DNA from: Spirochaetales bacterium
GTDB lineage: Bacteria; Spirochaetota; Spirochaetia; Treponematales; Treponemataceae
Length of the DNA: 64,000 bases
Assembly: GCA_029098225.1 (NCBI GenBank)
Contig: JAQXNX010000033.1
Location: 62,001-126,000 of the forward strand
Direction of reading: 5' to 3'
A model generated the notes under the pieces. That model had not been told where the DNA came from, ran no database searches, and saw nothing but the letters and a program-made list of their open reading frames with translations. Shown piece by piece: positions 40,876 through 50,357 of this stretch (positions are counted from its first letter, which is position 1; every line of letters starts with the position of its first letter). Made by a program: the position numbers and the translations under genes.

Positions 40876-43439
40876 CAGTTGATTACAAAAATCTTCCGGT
40901 CTATGCACAAAAGCAGAAAATATTAGAGTGTCTGGAAAACAATCAGGTAGTAATAGTAGAAAGCCCTACAGGCTCAGGAAAGACAACACAGATTCCTGTT
41001 ATTTTATACGAAGCAGGTTACGCAACCAGCGGAATGATTGGTGTAACTCAGCCACGCCGAATTGCCGCCCTGAGTGTAAGTGAATTTATTTCAAAGCAGT
41101 TAGGCACGACTTACCCCGGGCTCGTCGGCTACAAGATGCGTTTTGAAGATTACACTAATAACGATACCCGCATCAAAATCATGACAGATGGAATTCTTCT
41201 TCAGGAAATGAAGCTGGACCCATGGCTCAGTAAGTACAGCGTACTTATGATTGACGAAGCGCATGAACGAAGCCTCAATATTGATTTTGTACTTGGTCTT
41301 GTTAAAAGAGTTTTAAAAGAACGAAAAGATTTTCATGTAATTGTAAGTTCAGCGACAATGAACACTCAGGCATTTTCTGAATATTTCGACAATGCACCAA
41401 TCGTTTCTATTGACACAATCACCTATCCTGTAACAGTAATTTATGATCCTATTCAGGGAGGAATTACAACTTCAACTCAGGCAGGCTGTGACAATATTTT
41501 AAATAAAATCAGAAACACAGTTGAAAGAGTTTTAGATAATGATGAAGACGGTGGTATTTTAATATTTTTACCTGGTGAAAAAATTATTAAAGACTGTCTG
41601 GATAATCTTTGTCATGCACCGTTTGCAAGACAGCTTCATATCCTTCCATTGTATGGAAGACTTTCCAAAGAAGAACAGGAACGAGTTTTTGAAGCTCCAC
41701 CTTCCGGAAAACGGAAGGTTGTTATTTCAACTAATATAGCAGAAACCTCTGTTACAATCAGTGATATTACAACAGTAATTGACTCGGGCTTATGTAAATT
41801 AAATTTTTACAGTCCGCGTACTTTTACCTCAAGCCTGATAGAAACTCCAGTATCTAAAGCTTCCTGCAATCAAAGAAAAGGTCGTGCAGGACGTACTCAC
41901 GAAGGAACATGTTACCGGCTTTATTCACGTCGGGATTTTGAAATCCGTCCGGAATATACTACAGAAGAAATTTACCGCACAGATTTAAGTGAAGTTGTTT
42001 TGCGGATGAGTGAGCTTGGTATTACAGATTTTTATGATTTTGATTTTATTGCAAGTCCGGGAAAAGAAGGAATTATTGGCGCCGTAGATACTTTAAATAT
42101 GCTTGGAGCCCTGGATAAAGATAACACACTTTCTTCAATTGGAAATATGATGGTTTATTTTCCGCTTGAACCAAGGATAAGCAGAATTATTGTAGAAGCA
42201 ATTATGAATTATCCGGATTGTATGGAAGATGTTTTGATTGCAGCTTCTTTCTTATCCACAAATTCACCGTTTCTTTTACCTCAGAATGAAGAAATGGAAG
42301 CAAGAAAGGCTCATCACCGGTTCCAGAATATTCAGGGAGACTTCTGTACATATCTTAATCTTTACCGGGCCTTTATTCAGACAGATAACCGCGAAAACTT
42401 CTGCAAAAAGAATTATCTTGATTTACGTGTTATGTCAGAAATTGAAAACATTAAGCTTCAGCTTTCTGAAATTGTAGGAGATAAGCTTGGCTTACCGATT
42501 ACAAGCAAAAACAGCGACATGTCCGATTATTTGTGCTGTATAGCAAGCGGAATGATTCAGTTTGTATGTATTAGAACAGGCCGCGAAAATTACAGAAGCC
42601 TTACGGCAGATCATATTTGCATTCATCCGGGAAGCGTTATGTTCCGCCAGAATCCGGTATTTATTGTTGCCGGAGAAATTGTTAAAACAAGCAGAATTTT
42701 TGCAATGAGTGTTTCTCCACTTACAAGACCTATGCTTGATAAAATTTCTCCTGAACTGTTTGAACGCCTTCTTTCTTGCAAACAATCTGTCATACACGAA
42801 AAATTAAATTCTGATTATCCGGAAAGAAATCAAAAAAGAAAAGACAAAAAGAATCAGATTGAGCAGAAAAAAGTTCAGGATGAAAATGCACTTTCTCTTG
42901 GCGACTATATATTCGAAACGAAAAAAATCAAAGGCAAAAAAACTGCAATATTACCGCTTGATGATTTTATTCATGCAATTTTAAATGAAAAAGACAAGGG
43001 AAAACTTGCTTCCTGTGGTGCATTAAAAGGAGCAATAAGATTTAATGACGGCGGAACAATTCTTAACGGCGAAAAGCTTTCTTTAATTATTGAACTGGCT
43101 AAGCAGCTGGATTTACATCCTCTTCCAGAAAAAAAATGGAACAGGAAAATGAATGTAAATGTTTATGAACAGCTTCAAAAGGAACAGCTCATAGATTCTC
43201 TTGAATGGATTTTGCATGCGGCAATTGCTAAACAAAAAGACAGGGAATACGGTTTTATAACTCTTTATAATAACGGAAACGGAAGTTACTGGTTCAAAGT
43301 TTCCAGAGGCTTTTCTACAGCCCTTCTTGAAACACATTCGAGTCTTGAAAAGCTTATAGAAGAAAATGTGGAATTTTCAAAAGAAGAAAAAGAACGAATC
43401 AACGCATCTCTTGCACTTGTAAATAAGCTGTATGAGTAA
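40866..43439 (+). CDS. DEAH-box ATP-dependent RNA helicase (HrpA/HrpB-like)
   Basis: ESPTGSGKTTQIPVIL, MIDEAHERSLNIDF, SSATMN, NIAETSVTISDITTVIDSGL, QRKGRAGRTHEGTCYRLYS. Confidence 0.9.
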   Translation: MAVTVDYKNLPVYAQKQKILECLENNQVVIVESPTGSGKTTQIPVILYEAGYATSGMIGVTQPRRIAALSVSEFISKQLGTTYPGLVGYKMRFEDYTNNDTRIKIMTDGILLQEMKLDPWLSKYSVLMIDEAHERSLNIDFVLGLVKRVLKERKDFHVIVSSATMNTQAFSEYFDNAPIVSIDTITYPVTVIYDPIQGGITTSTQAGCDNILNKIRNTVERVLDNDEDGGILIFLPGEKIIKDCLDNLCHAPFARQLHILPLYGRLSKEEQERVFEAPPSGKRKVVISTNIAETSVTISDITTVIDSGLCKLNFYSPRTFTSSLIETPVSKASCNQRKGRAGRTHEGTCYRLYSRRDFEIRPEYTTEEIYRTDLSEVVLRMSELGITDFYDFDFIASPGKEGIIGAVDTLNMLGALDKDNTLSSIGNMMVYFPLEPRISRIIVEAIMNYPDCMEDVLIAASFLSTNSPFLLPQNEEMEARKAHHRFQNIQGDFCTYLNLYRAFIQTDNRENFCKKNYLDLRVMSEIENIKLQLSEIVGDKLGLPITSKNSDMSDYLCCIASGMIQFVCIRTGRENYRSLTADHICIHPGSVMFRQNPVFIVAGEIVKTSRIFAMSVSPLTRPMLDKISPELFERLLSCKQSVIHEKLNSDYPERNQKRKDKKNQIEQKKVQDENALSLGDYIFETKKIKGKKTAILPLDDFIHAILNEKDKGKLASCGALKGAIRFNDGGTILNGEKLSLIIELAKQLDLHPLPEKKWNRKMNVNVYEQLQKEQLIDSLEWILHAAIAKQKDREYGFITLYNNGNGSYWFKVSRGFSTALLETHSSLEKLIEENVEFSKEEKERINASLALVNKLYE

Positions 43440-43543
43440 AATCTATTTTTTGTGAAAAAAATTGCCAGGGAAGATTTCTGGCAAATAAAAAGTATTTCTT
43501 TCGTGCTGCGAAAACATGTTCGTTTATAAAACCAGTTTTCAGC

Positions 43544-45124
43544 CTACTCGTCTTCAATTTCAAGAATTTTCTTAATGCGTGATTTTATACTTGAATTTGT
43601 TTTTTTATCATTATAAAGGTTACGCATCACATCTTCTGCGCTGGAAAAATGTTTATTCTTATAAATATCTATTCCAAGACTGATTGTTGTAACATCCTTT
43701 GATGCAAGAAATTTTAAACATACAGGTTCATAAGAAGCCTTAGGCTTTTTTGCAAGCTGCTTTCCAATTTCATAGCGCAAATCTTTTCGCTTGTCGTCTT
43801 CTGCACATTCAAGAGCTAATTCAATTATTTCTTTTTCACCTGCAAAATCATTTGCAATTAATGCAGCAACAATCGTTTTCTTTGTACCATCTGCAAGTTT
43901 TTTATCTTTAAGCTGTTCAATAAGAAAATCATTTGCTTCTGAATTATTCATTGCTGCAAGAGTTTTAATTGAATCTTCTTTTATTACCTTTTCGCTGTCA
44001 TTTTTTGCACGGTAAATTAAATAAGGAACAGCGTCTTTAAAATTCATTTCCTTAACAGCTTTTATAGATTCCTGTCTTACACGCCAATGTTCATCTTTAA
44101 TTCCCTGAATAATTACATTTTTTGCTTCTACAACATCAGGAAAATTCAGCAAACCTTTTATAACATACTGACGCAAATTCGGATCGGAAGAAGAAAAGGC
44201 TTCTGCAAGAACAGGAACACTTTCCTTTTTTTCCATTAATCCAATAGCTTCTGCTGCATACATTCTTACATAAGAGTTTTCATCTTCATCATTTAAAATA
44301 TCAACAAGGCGATCCCAGGTTTCTACAGCATGCATTTTTCCACAGGTTCTCATAAGAATCTGGCGCTGAGCATCTGTCAAATCATCACGGTCAAGAAATT
44401 CAACAAGGAAAACAGCTTCTTCGGGACCACCAATTTCTCCAATTGCTGCAATTGCAGCATTAAAATAATTTTCATTTTCACTTTCAATTAAGGCAAGAAC
44501 TGCGGGAACAGCTTCTTTTGTTTTTACTGCAGAAATATACTGAAAGCAGGCAGAAACAATTTCGTTTTTTTCGTCATACGGATCATTAATTATTTCTACA
44601 GCAAAATCTTCAAGGCAGGGATCTTCAAGCTTTGTAAAATATTTTAAGATTTTTTCCTGAACGCTTTTATTCTTTGTTGTCTGAAAAAGATCATAAATAT
44701 CATCTGAAAAACGAGGATCATCATTTTCTATAAGTTTATCAATTAAGTCCGAAAGCTCTGATGGAAGCCCATATTTAATTGTCTGCGAATATTCTTTTTC
44801 TGTAGAATCGTTTTCATCTTTTTCTTTTGCAGCTTTTACTTTTTCGCTGTCTGGCTTTTCTGGTCTTTTAGAATTCGGAATCTCTGATTTTCCAGGTTTT
44901 GAAGCAGTTACCTTTGATTCATTTTTTTCTGCTTCTGAAGCTTCAGATGAATTGTCTGAAGAAAGATTTACTTCATCATTAGAAATTCCGTTTCCGTCCA
45001 GAGTATTTTCATTCAGTGTATTATCGTCTGCAGAATTATCTTGCGAATAAACAGAAATTGTCAAAAACGAAAAAATGAATATAGCAAAAATTATTTTTCT
45101 AAATTTCATAATGCTGCCTCTCAA
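43544..45124 (-). CDS. Secreted HEAT-repeat protein
   Basis: Signal peptide; serial HEAT units (SVPVLAEAFSSSDPNLRQYVIKGLLNFP..., GIKDEHWRVRQESIKAVKEM...). Confidence 0.7.
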   Translation of the reverse strand: MRGSIMKFRKIIFAIFIFSFLTISVYSQDNSADDNTLNENTLDGNGISNDEVNLSSDNSSEASEAEKNESKVTASKPGKSEIPNSKRPEKPDSEKVKAAKEKDENDSTEKEYSQTIKYGLPSELSDLIDKLIENDDPRFSDDIYDLFQTTKNKSVQEKILKYFTKLEDPCLEDFAVEIINDPYDEKNEIVSACFQYISAVKTKEAVPAVLALIESENENYFNAAIAAIGEIGGPEEAVFLVEFLDRDDLTDAQRQILMRTCGKMHAVETWDRLVDILNDEDENSYVRMYAAEAIGLMEKKESVPVLAEAFSSSDPNLRQYVIKGLLNFPDVVEAKNVIIQGIKDEHWRVRQESIKAVKEMNFKDAVPYLIYRAKNDSEKVIKEDSIKTLAAMNNSEANDFLIEQLKDKKLADGTKKTIVAALIANDFAGEKEIIELALECAEDDKRKDLRYEIGKQLAKKPKASYEPVCLKFLASKDVTTISLGIDIYKNKHFSSAEDVMRNLYNDKKTNSSIKSRIKKILEIEDE

Positions 45125-45141
45125 AATAATAAAAATTTTCC

Positions 45142-46275
45142 TTATACCCCGCTGGAAAACTTTTCCAGAAAATCTTTTTTATACTGAGCAAATCTGTTTT
45201 CTTCAATTGCTGTCCGTATTTCTTTAAGCATATTATTCAAGAAATACAGATTATGATAACTTGCAAGTATTGAACTCAGAATTTCCTGCTCTTTAAAAAG
45301 ATGTCTTAAATAACTTCGGGAATAAGTGCGGCAAACTTTACAATTACATTCATTATCTAAAGGAGAAAAATCGTGAATCCAGCGTTCCTGTTTTATGCTA
45401 AGCATTCCCCGATGAGTAAAATATGAACCGTTACGTGCATTTCTTGTAGGCAAAACACAATCAAACATATCAATTCCATTTTCAACTGCGTCCAAAATAT
45501 ATTCAGGAGTTCCAATTCCCATAACATATTTAACTTTTTCTTCAGGCAAAAACTGAACTGTATAATTTAAGAATTTCTTAAACTCCTGCGGAGGTTCCCC
45601 TACACTCAAGCCACCAATTGCAATTCCACTCATATTCAGAGAAGATACAAATTCTGCACTCTGCTTTCGCAAATCTTCAAAAAAGTTTCCCTGAACAATC
45701 GGAAATAATAAACCTTTATAACCTTCTTCGCGTTGTTTTTCCCATTCATTTTTAGCACGTATCAGCCAGTCACTTGTTATTTTTAACGAACGTTCAGCTT
45801 CCTTCCGGTCCACTCCCCATGCAGAACAAACATCAAGCTGCATCTGAATATCAGAATTAAATTTTGCCTGTGTCTGAACAACATTTTCAGGAGTAAATAA
45901 ATGGTAACTGCCATCTATATGACTCTGGAACTTTGCACCTTCATCTGTAATTTTTCTAAGCTTGGATAAAGAAAAAATCTGAAAGCCGCCTGAATCTGTA
46001 AGGAAATTTTTATTCCATTTAGAAAACCCGTGAAGGCCACCAGCTTCCTTAATTAAATCCGGGCCAGGCCGTAAAAAAAGATGATAGGTATTTGCAAGAA
46101 TAATATCAAAATCAATTTCTTCAAGAAAATCATTTGGAACAGCTTTTACCGTTGCATTTGTTCCTACCGGCATAAATACAGGAGTTCTTACATCTCCATG
46201 CGGAAGATGAAGAATTCCTGTTCTTGCTTTTCCATCCTTATGTTTTATTTCAAAATTCTGTAAAATTTCACTCAT
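45142..46275 (-). CDS. tgt: Queuine tRNA-ribosyltransferase
   Basis: ILANTYHLFLRPG, NFLTDSGGFQIFSLSKLRKITDEG, GIAIGGLSVGEP, MGIGTPEYILDAVENGIDMFDCVLPTRNARNG, CNCKVCRTYSRSYLRHL. Confidence 0.96.
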   Translation of the reverse strand: MSEILQNFEIKHKDGKARTGILHLPHGDVRTPVFMPVGTNATVKAVPNDFLEEIDFDIILANTYHLFLRPGPDLIKEAGGLHGFSKWNKNFLTDSGGFQIFSLSKLRKITDEGAKFQSHIDGSYHLFTPENVVQTQAKFNSDIQMQLDVCSAWGVDRKEAERSLKITSDWLIRAKNEWEKQREEGYKGLLFPIVQGNFFEDLRKQSAEFVSSLNMSGIAIGGLSVGEPPQEFKKFLNYTVQFLPEEKVKYVMGIGTPEYILDAVENGIDMFDCVLPTRNARNGSYFTHRGMLSIKQERWIHDFSPLDNECNCKVCRTYSRSYLRHLFKEQEILSSILASYHNLYFLNNMLKEIRTAIEENRFAQYKKDFLEKFSSGV

Positions 46276-46276
46276 A

Positions 46277-47362
46277 CTATGTCCTGGAATATTTTAATAA
46301 AAATGCACTTAATATTGTAAAAAGTATTACCGGAGACCAAGCTCCCATAAATGGAGAAATATATCCATGTTTTGCAAATACCATTGTAACCATCATAGTT
46401 ACATAAAACAATACCGAAGCTGTTATACAGGATGCAAGGCTAATTAAAAGAACATTCTTTTTTGTTTTGCCCGTTAATCCTATAGAAAGAAAAACTACAA
46501 TAAATACAATAAGCGGAAAAGCAAACTTTTTATAATATTCAGATAATTCTTTACTATAAGGAAGTCCGGCTTTTTTCAAGTGCTTAATATATTGTCTTGC
46601 AGTTTTTGAATTTACAGACTGGATGTCGATATCTGAATTTCTGAAAATTTCATAACTTTCGGTCAATTGCAAAAGCTTGTCATTTTCAATTCCTCTTTTC
46701 TTTAAGGTTTTAGTTTCCTTATCAAAAGAATATTCAACAGCATTCTGTAAAATCCAGTGATTCTGCTCTTCAATCCAGAATGCTCCTGTAGAAATAATTA
46801 CAGCATCCAGATTTTTATTTTCATCACGGAATACAAAGGTACAATTTTCAAGCCACTTATTTTCTTCATTATAACGATCAGCCTTATAAATTATTTTTCC
46901 ATTTTCTGATAAGACAATTACATCTTTATTGTTTTCTTTTTCTGCAGACTTATTTAAAAGTACATCCTGCAGTGTTACTTTTTTTTCGTAATTCTGAACA
47001 ACGACTGCATTTTCAAAAATAAAAAGTCCGATGCTCATTAAAAAAGAAACAATCAAAACAGGCAATGTAAATCTTAAAAGAGAAACACCAGAAGCAAATA
47101 AAGCTTCAAGCTCGTTATGAGCATACATATCACTCAGCACATAAGAAGTTGAAAAAAGAAATGCAACCGGAACTGCGTACCATAAAGTTTTTGGAATGTA
47201 ATATATCATTACCTGAATAATCTGAAGCGGTGGCGCAGAATTTTGAAGATAAGTTGCAATATTCATAAATAAATCAACAAGATTTAAAACAAGAGAAAAG
47301 AAAAAAAGAGCTCCTAAAAAAATTGGTAATATTTTCTTGAATAAATAAATTACTAAATACAT
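46277..47362 (-). CDS. LptF/LptG-family permease
   Basis: YjgP/YjgQ-type fold: LVNLVDLFMNIATYLQNSAPPLQIIQVMIYYIPKTLWYAVPVAFLFSTSYVLSDMYAHNELEALFASGVSL. Confidence 0.85.
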   Translation of the reverse strand: MYLVIYLFKKILPIFLGALFFFSLVLNLVDLFMNIATYLQNSAPPLQIIQVMIYYIPKTLWYAVPVAFLFSTSYVLSDMYAHNELEALFASGVSLLRFTLPVLIVSFLMSIGLFIFENAVVVQNYEKKVTLQDVLLNKSAEKENNKDVIVLSENGKIIYKADRYNEENKWLENCTFVFRDENKNLDAVIISTGAFWIEEQNHWILQNAVEYSFDKETKTLKKRGIENDKLLQLTESYEIFRNSDIDIQSVNSKTARQYIKHLKKAGLPYSKELSEYYKKFAFPLIVFIVVFLSIGLTGKTKKNVLLISLASCITASVLFYVTMMVTMVFAKHGYISPFMGAWSPVILFTILSAFLLKYSRT

Positions 47363-47366
47363 TTTT

Positions 47367-48623
47367 CTATTTTTTTATTAACCTTATTGAAAGAATAATT
47401 GAAATTAATCCAATTAAAATATTTGGAACCCAAATACACCAGAAGGAATTTAAACCTATCCGCACAACAAAGAGCTGGCCCATAATCTGCATAGCCCAAT
47501 ACAAAACACATATAACAATTCCAACTAAAAGACCAATTGTCTGCCCGTTATGCTTGCCAACCAGAAATGCTATAGAAAAAGCAAGGAATGCAAAAAATAT
47601 TGAAGCAAAGGGTAATGAAAACTTTTTATGATATTCCATTACCCAGACATTTAATTTTTGTTTTAAATTCGGATTTTCCTGAACATCAATTCTCATTTCC
47701 TTAATAGTTTTGCTTAAATCATAAGAAGTCATTTCCTGCGCGCTTTGCATTGTATTGCCCATAATTACTGAATCAAAAATATTAAGCGTAGTTTTATCAG
47801 AAGAAATAATGTCATAATCGCCAACCTTATATCTATCTACAGAAAAAACTAATGAATCATTCATATTAAGCTCAAGCAAAACTCCATTATAAGACGAGCC
47901 CTGCAAACTGGACTCTCCGGCAAAAATCATTCTTTCTTTACCGTCTTTTGTATCAAACAGAATTAAATCCGAAACTTGAGAATCTGTAACGTTACCAATT
48001 ACAATCTGTGACGAACCAAGTTTTTTTACACTGTTCGATTCCAGCTCTATAGTCGGAGTTGAATTAGAAATCTTTCGCATTAACTGATTGTATTTTATAG
48101 AGCCCAAAGGAAGAAGATAGTCATTTACAAAAAAAGAGCCTATGGAAATTGCAATTCCAAGAATAATTGTTGGAATAAAAATTTTTATGAATGAAAAACC
48201 TGCAGCACGGAAAATAAGCACTTCGTTATTACTCATCATTCCGCCAAGGCTCATTAAAAATCCAACAAGGGTTGCAAAAGGAGCCGACTGAGCAATAATG
48301 AACGGAAGACTGTAAAACATAATTCTTACAACATCTGCAAATGGTGCAGATTTTGAAAGTAATTTTTCGGCAGTAAGCAGAATCTGATTTACAAAAAATA
48401 TCATAAAAAAGAAAAGAAAGCTTACAAAGAAATATAAAAATAAATCGCGTAAAAGATATCTTATTAATATATGATTTTTTAATTCACCTTTATGAGTAAT
48501 TCGCGCATAAAAATTACTGAACCTGGAAATATATTTTGTTAAAAACCGGATAACTTTTGTAGTTCTGATATTATCATAAATTCTAGAGAAAGTTTCCTTA
48601 AATAAATCACCGTAAATTTTCAA
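47367..48623 (-). CDS. LptF/LptG-family permease
   Basis: ILIRYLLRDLFLYFFVSFLFFFMIFFVNQILL; SNNEVLIFRAAGFSFIKIFIPTI; adjacent to the paralogous permease. Confidence 0.85.
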   Translation of the reverse strand: MKIYGDLFKETFSRIYDNIRTTKVIRFLTKYISRFSNFYARITHKGELKNHILIRYLLRDLFLYFFVSFLFFFMIFFVNQILLTAEKLLSKSAPFADVVRIMFYSLPFIIAQSAPFATLVGFLMSLGGMMSNNEVLIFRAAGFSFIKIFIPTIILGIAISIGSFFVNDYLLPLGSIKYNQLMRKISNSTPTIELESNSVKKLGSSQIVIGNVTDSQVSDLILFDTKDGKERMIFAGESSLQGSSYNGVLLELNMNDSLVFSVDRYKVGDYDIISSDKTTLNIFDSVIMGNTMQSAQEMTSYDLSKTIKEMRIDVQENPNLKQKLNVWVMEYHKKFSLPFASIFFAFLAFSIAFLVGKHNGQTIGLLVGIVICVLYWAMQIMGQLFVVRIGLNSFWCIWVPNILIGLISIILSIRLIKK

Positions 48624-48641
48624 AGAAAGTCCACCTGATTT

Positions 48642-49082
48642 TTACAAGCCTGTAGAACCAAAACCGCCGGTTCCCCGTTCTGTTTTGCTTAAATTTTCGG
48701 CCGGTAAAAAAACTGCCTGAGTAACCGGAGCAATTATAATCTGCGCAATTCTGTCGCCGTTATGAACTGTAAAATTCTGCGCTCCAAGATTAATTAAAAT
48801 AACACGAAGTTCACCTCGATAATCGCTGTCAATTGTTCCTGGTGTATTTAACACCGTAACACCATTTTTTGCTGCAAGGCCGGAACGTGGTCTTACCTGA
48901 ATTTCATAGCCCTCTGGAATTTCAAAATAAAGTCCTGTTGAAATCATAGCTGAACAGCCTGCAGAAATTGTAACAGGTTCATTCAAAAAGGCACACACAT
49001 CTGCTCCTGCCGCACCCGAAGTTTTATATTCAGGAATTATGGCTCCCTTTTCTGCAATGAATTTAACATCAACCTTATTCAT
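48642..49082 (-). CDS. dut: dUTP diphosphatase
   Basis: GAAGADVCAFL, RPRSGLAAKNGVTVLNTPGTIDSDYRGE, TERGTGGFGSTGL. Start trimmed to MNKVDVKF. Confidence 0.96.
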   Translation of the reverse strand: MNKVDVKFIAEKGAIIPEYKTSGAAGADVCAFLNEPVTISAGCSAMISTGLYFEIPEGYEIQVRPRSGLAAKNGVTVLNTPGTIDSDYRGELRVILINLGAQNFTVHNGDRIAQIIIAPVTQAVFLPAENLSKTERGTGGFGSTGL

Positions 49083-50082
49083 CAGTTTTTTCTCCACTCA
49101 AGGAAATTTTCTTATTTTTATCATATTTATTATCAGCTTTCTTTTTTCCACTAAGCCAGATAAAGAGTTTTTTCAAGAGCCCGATCTTTCCAAAAAGCAG
49201 CCAGTACAAAAGCGCAAGCAAGGCTAAAATTGGAATTCCATAAATAACGATGCCAAGAAGAACCTTCACAAATTTTACAAAGAAATCACCAACGTCATAA
49301 ATAAAGTCTTTTAAATTCAGGCTGATAACATGGCGTTGTGTATCATAAGTCGGCACTTTAGCTTCTACGGTTATATTAATAGTTGAATAATCAATCTGAT
49401 TGTTGAGACGCTTCATCTGTCCTTCCATTGATTCAATCTCAGAAATTACATTATTAAGCTGTCGTTCAACTTCCAGAAGATCTTTCATGTTATCTGCTTT
49501 TTTAAGATACTGATTATATTTTTCTTCAAGAATTTTCTTTGTTTCAAGTCTTCCTTTTAAATCATACCAGCGGTCGGTAACATCTTCTATATAAACAGAA
49601 CGATTCTGCAATTCTCCAAGTCCGCCTATAAACTTCATGGCTTCATCAAATCTTTCAGAAGGAATTCGCACTGTATAATAATTATAATATTTATTCATCT
49701 GCGAATTTGAAATATATCCGCCTAAACTTTTTATCCATGCTTCAATTTTTGAATCAGAATCTTCCATAGATTCAACAATAATTGAAATTGTTCCATTTCT
49801 TATCAGCTTGCGTTCGATTATTTCAGAAGCCGCGCCTTCAGAAGAAACAGAAGAATCGTTATAAGATTCATCTATAAACGTATACGAATTCGAATTCTTC
49901 ATTGAAGAAACCGCATTACCGTTGTATCCTGTACCAGAAAAGGAATCAGTTACATACTCTCCCGCATATTCATCTGCATATTCAGCTTCAGCAGCATAAA
50001 GTGATTTTTCTGAATATTTTATTGATTTTGAACAGGAAACTAAACTTAAAAATGTGAGGGTTAAAATAATTATTTTCTTCAT
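49075..50082 (-). CDS. DUF4349-like lipoprotein
   Basis: Lipobox LTFLSLVSCSK; RKLIRNGTISIIVESMEDSDSKIEAWIKSLGGYISNSQMN...RIPSERFDEAMKFIGGLGELQNRSVYIEDVTDRWYDLKGRLETKKILEEKYNQYL; C-terminal TM. Confidence 0.8.
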   Translation of the reverse strand: MKKIIILTLTFLSLVSCSKSIKYSEKSLYAAEAEYADEYAGEYVTDSFSGTGYNGNAVSSMKNSNSYTFIDESYNDSSVSSEGAASEIIERKLIRNGTISIIVESMEDSDSKIEAWIKSLGGYISNSQMNKYYNYYTVRIPSERFDEAMKFIGGLGELQNRSVYIEDVTDRWYDLKGRLETKKILEEKYNQYLKKADNMKDLLEVERQLNNVISEIESMEGQMKRLNNQIDYSTINITVEAKVPTYDTQRHVISLNLKDFIYDVGDFFVKFVKVLLGIVIYGIPILALLALLYWLLFGKIGLLKKLFIWLSGKKKADNKYDKNKKISLSGEKTDE

Positions 50083-50179
50083 ATACTAATTCTAACAAAA
50101 AAACAAAAAAAAAGTAACAGTAATGTAAAAAGCCGTCCCTGATCTTGCAAAGACGGCATGCTAAATTCTTGCATATATA

Positions 50180-50345
50180 AAAAAAATCTGCCACTTCCGC
50201 CGAAAAAGCCTGTCGCCAACGGGTATTGTGGTAAAGCTAAAAAATGCTTCCGCATTTTTTTTAACGCTTTGCTATACAACACCGGCCACCAGTGGCCTTA
50301 CACATGTTGTCGTCAGTCGTTTTCTGCTCCGTGTCAGATTTTTTT
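50180..50345. repeat. Structured intergenic element (about 166 bp) with terminal inverted repeats; MITE-like or structured RNA
   Basis: Outer arms aaaaaaatctgccac (50180-50194) / gtgtcagattttttt (50331-50345) with 1 mismatch; inner hairpins gggtattgtggtaaagctaaaaaatgc / gcattttttttaacgctttgctatacaacaccgg and ggccac-ca-gtggcc. Confidence 0.7.
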
Positions 50346-50357
50346 ATGTACAATTAA

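Noticed and set aside
43462-43484. Strong terminator after the DEAH helicase
   Set aside because: A 7-bp inverted repeat (ttgccag/ctggcaa) exists but without a convincing T tract, so it was not listed as a feature.
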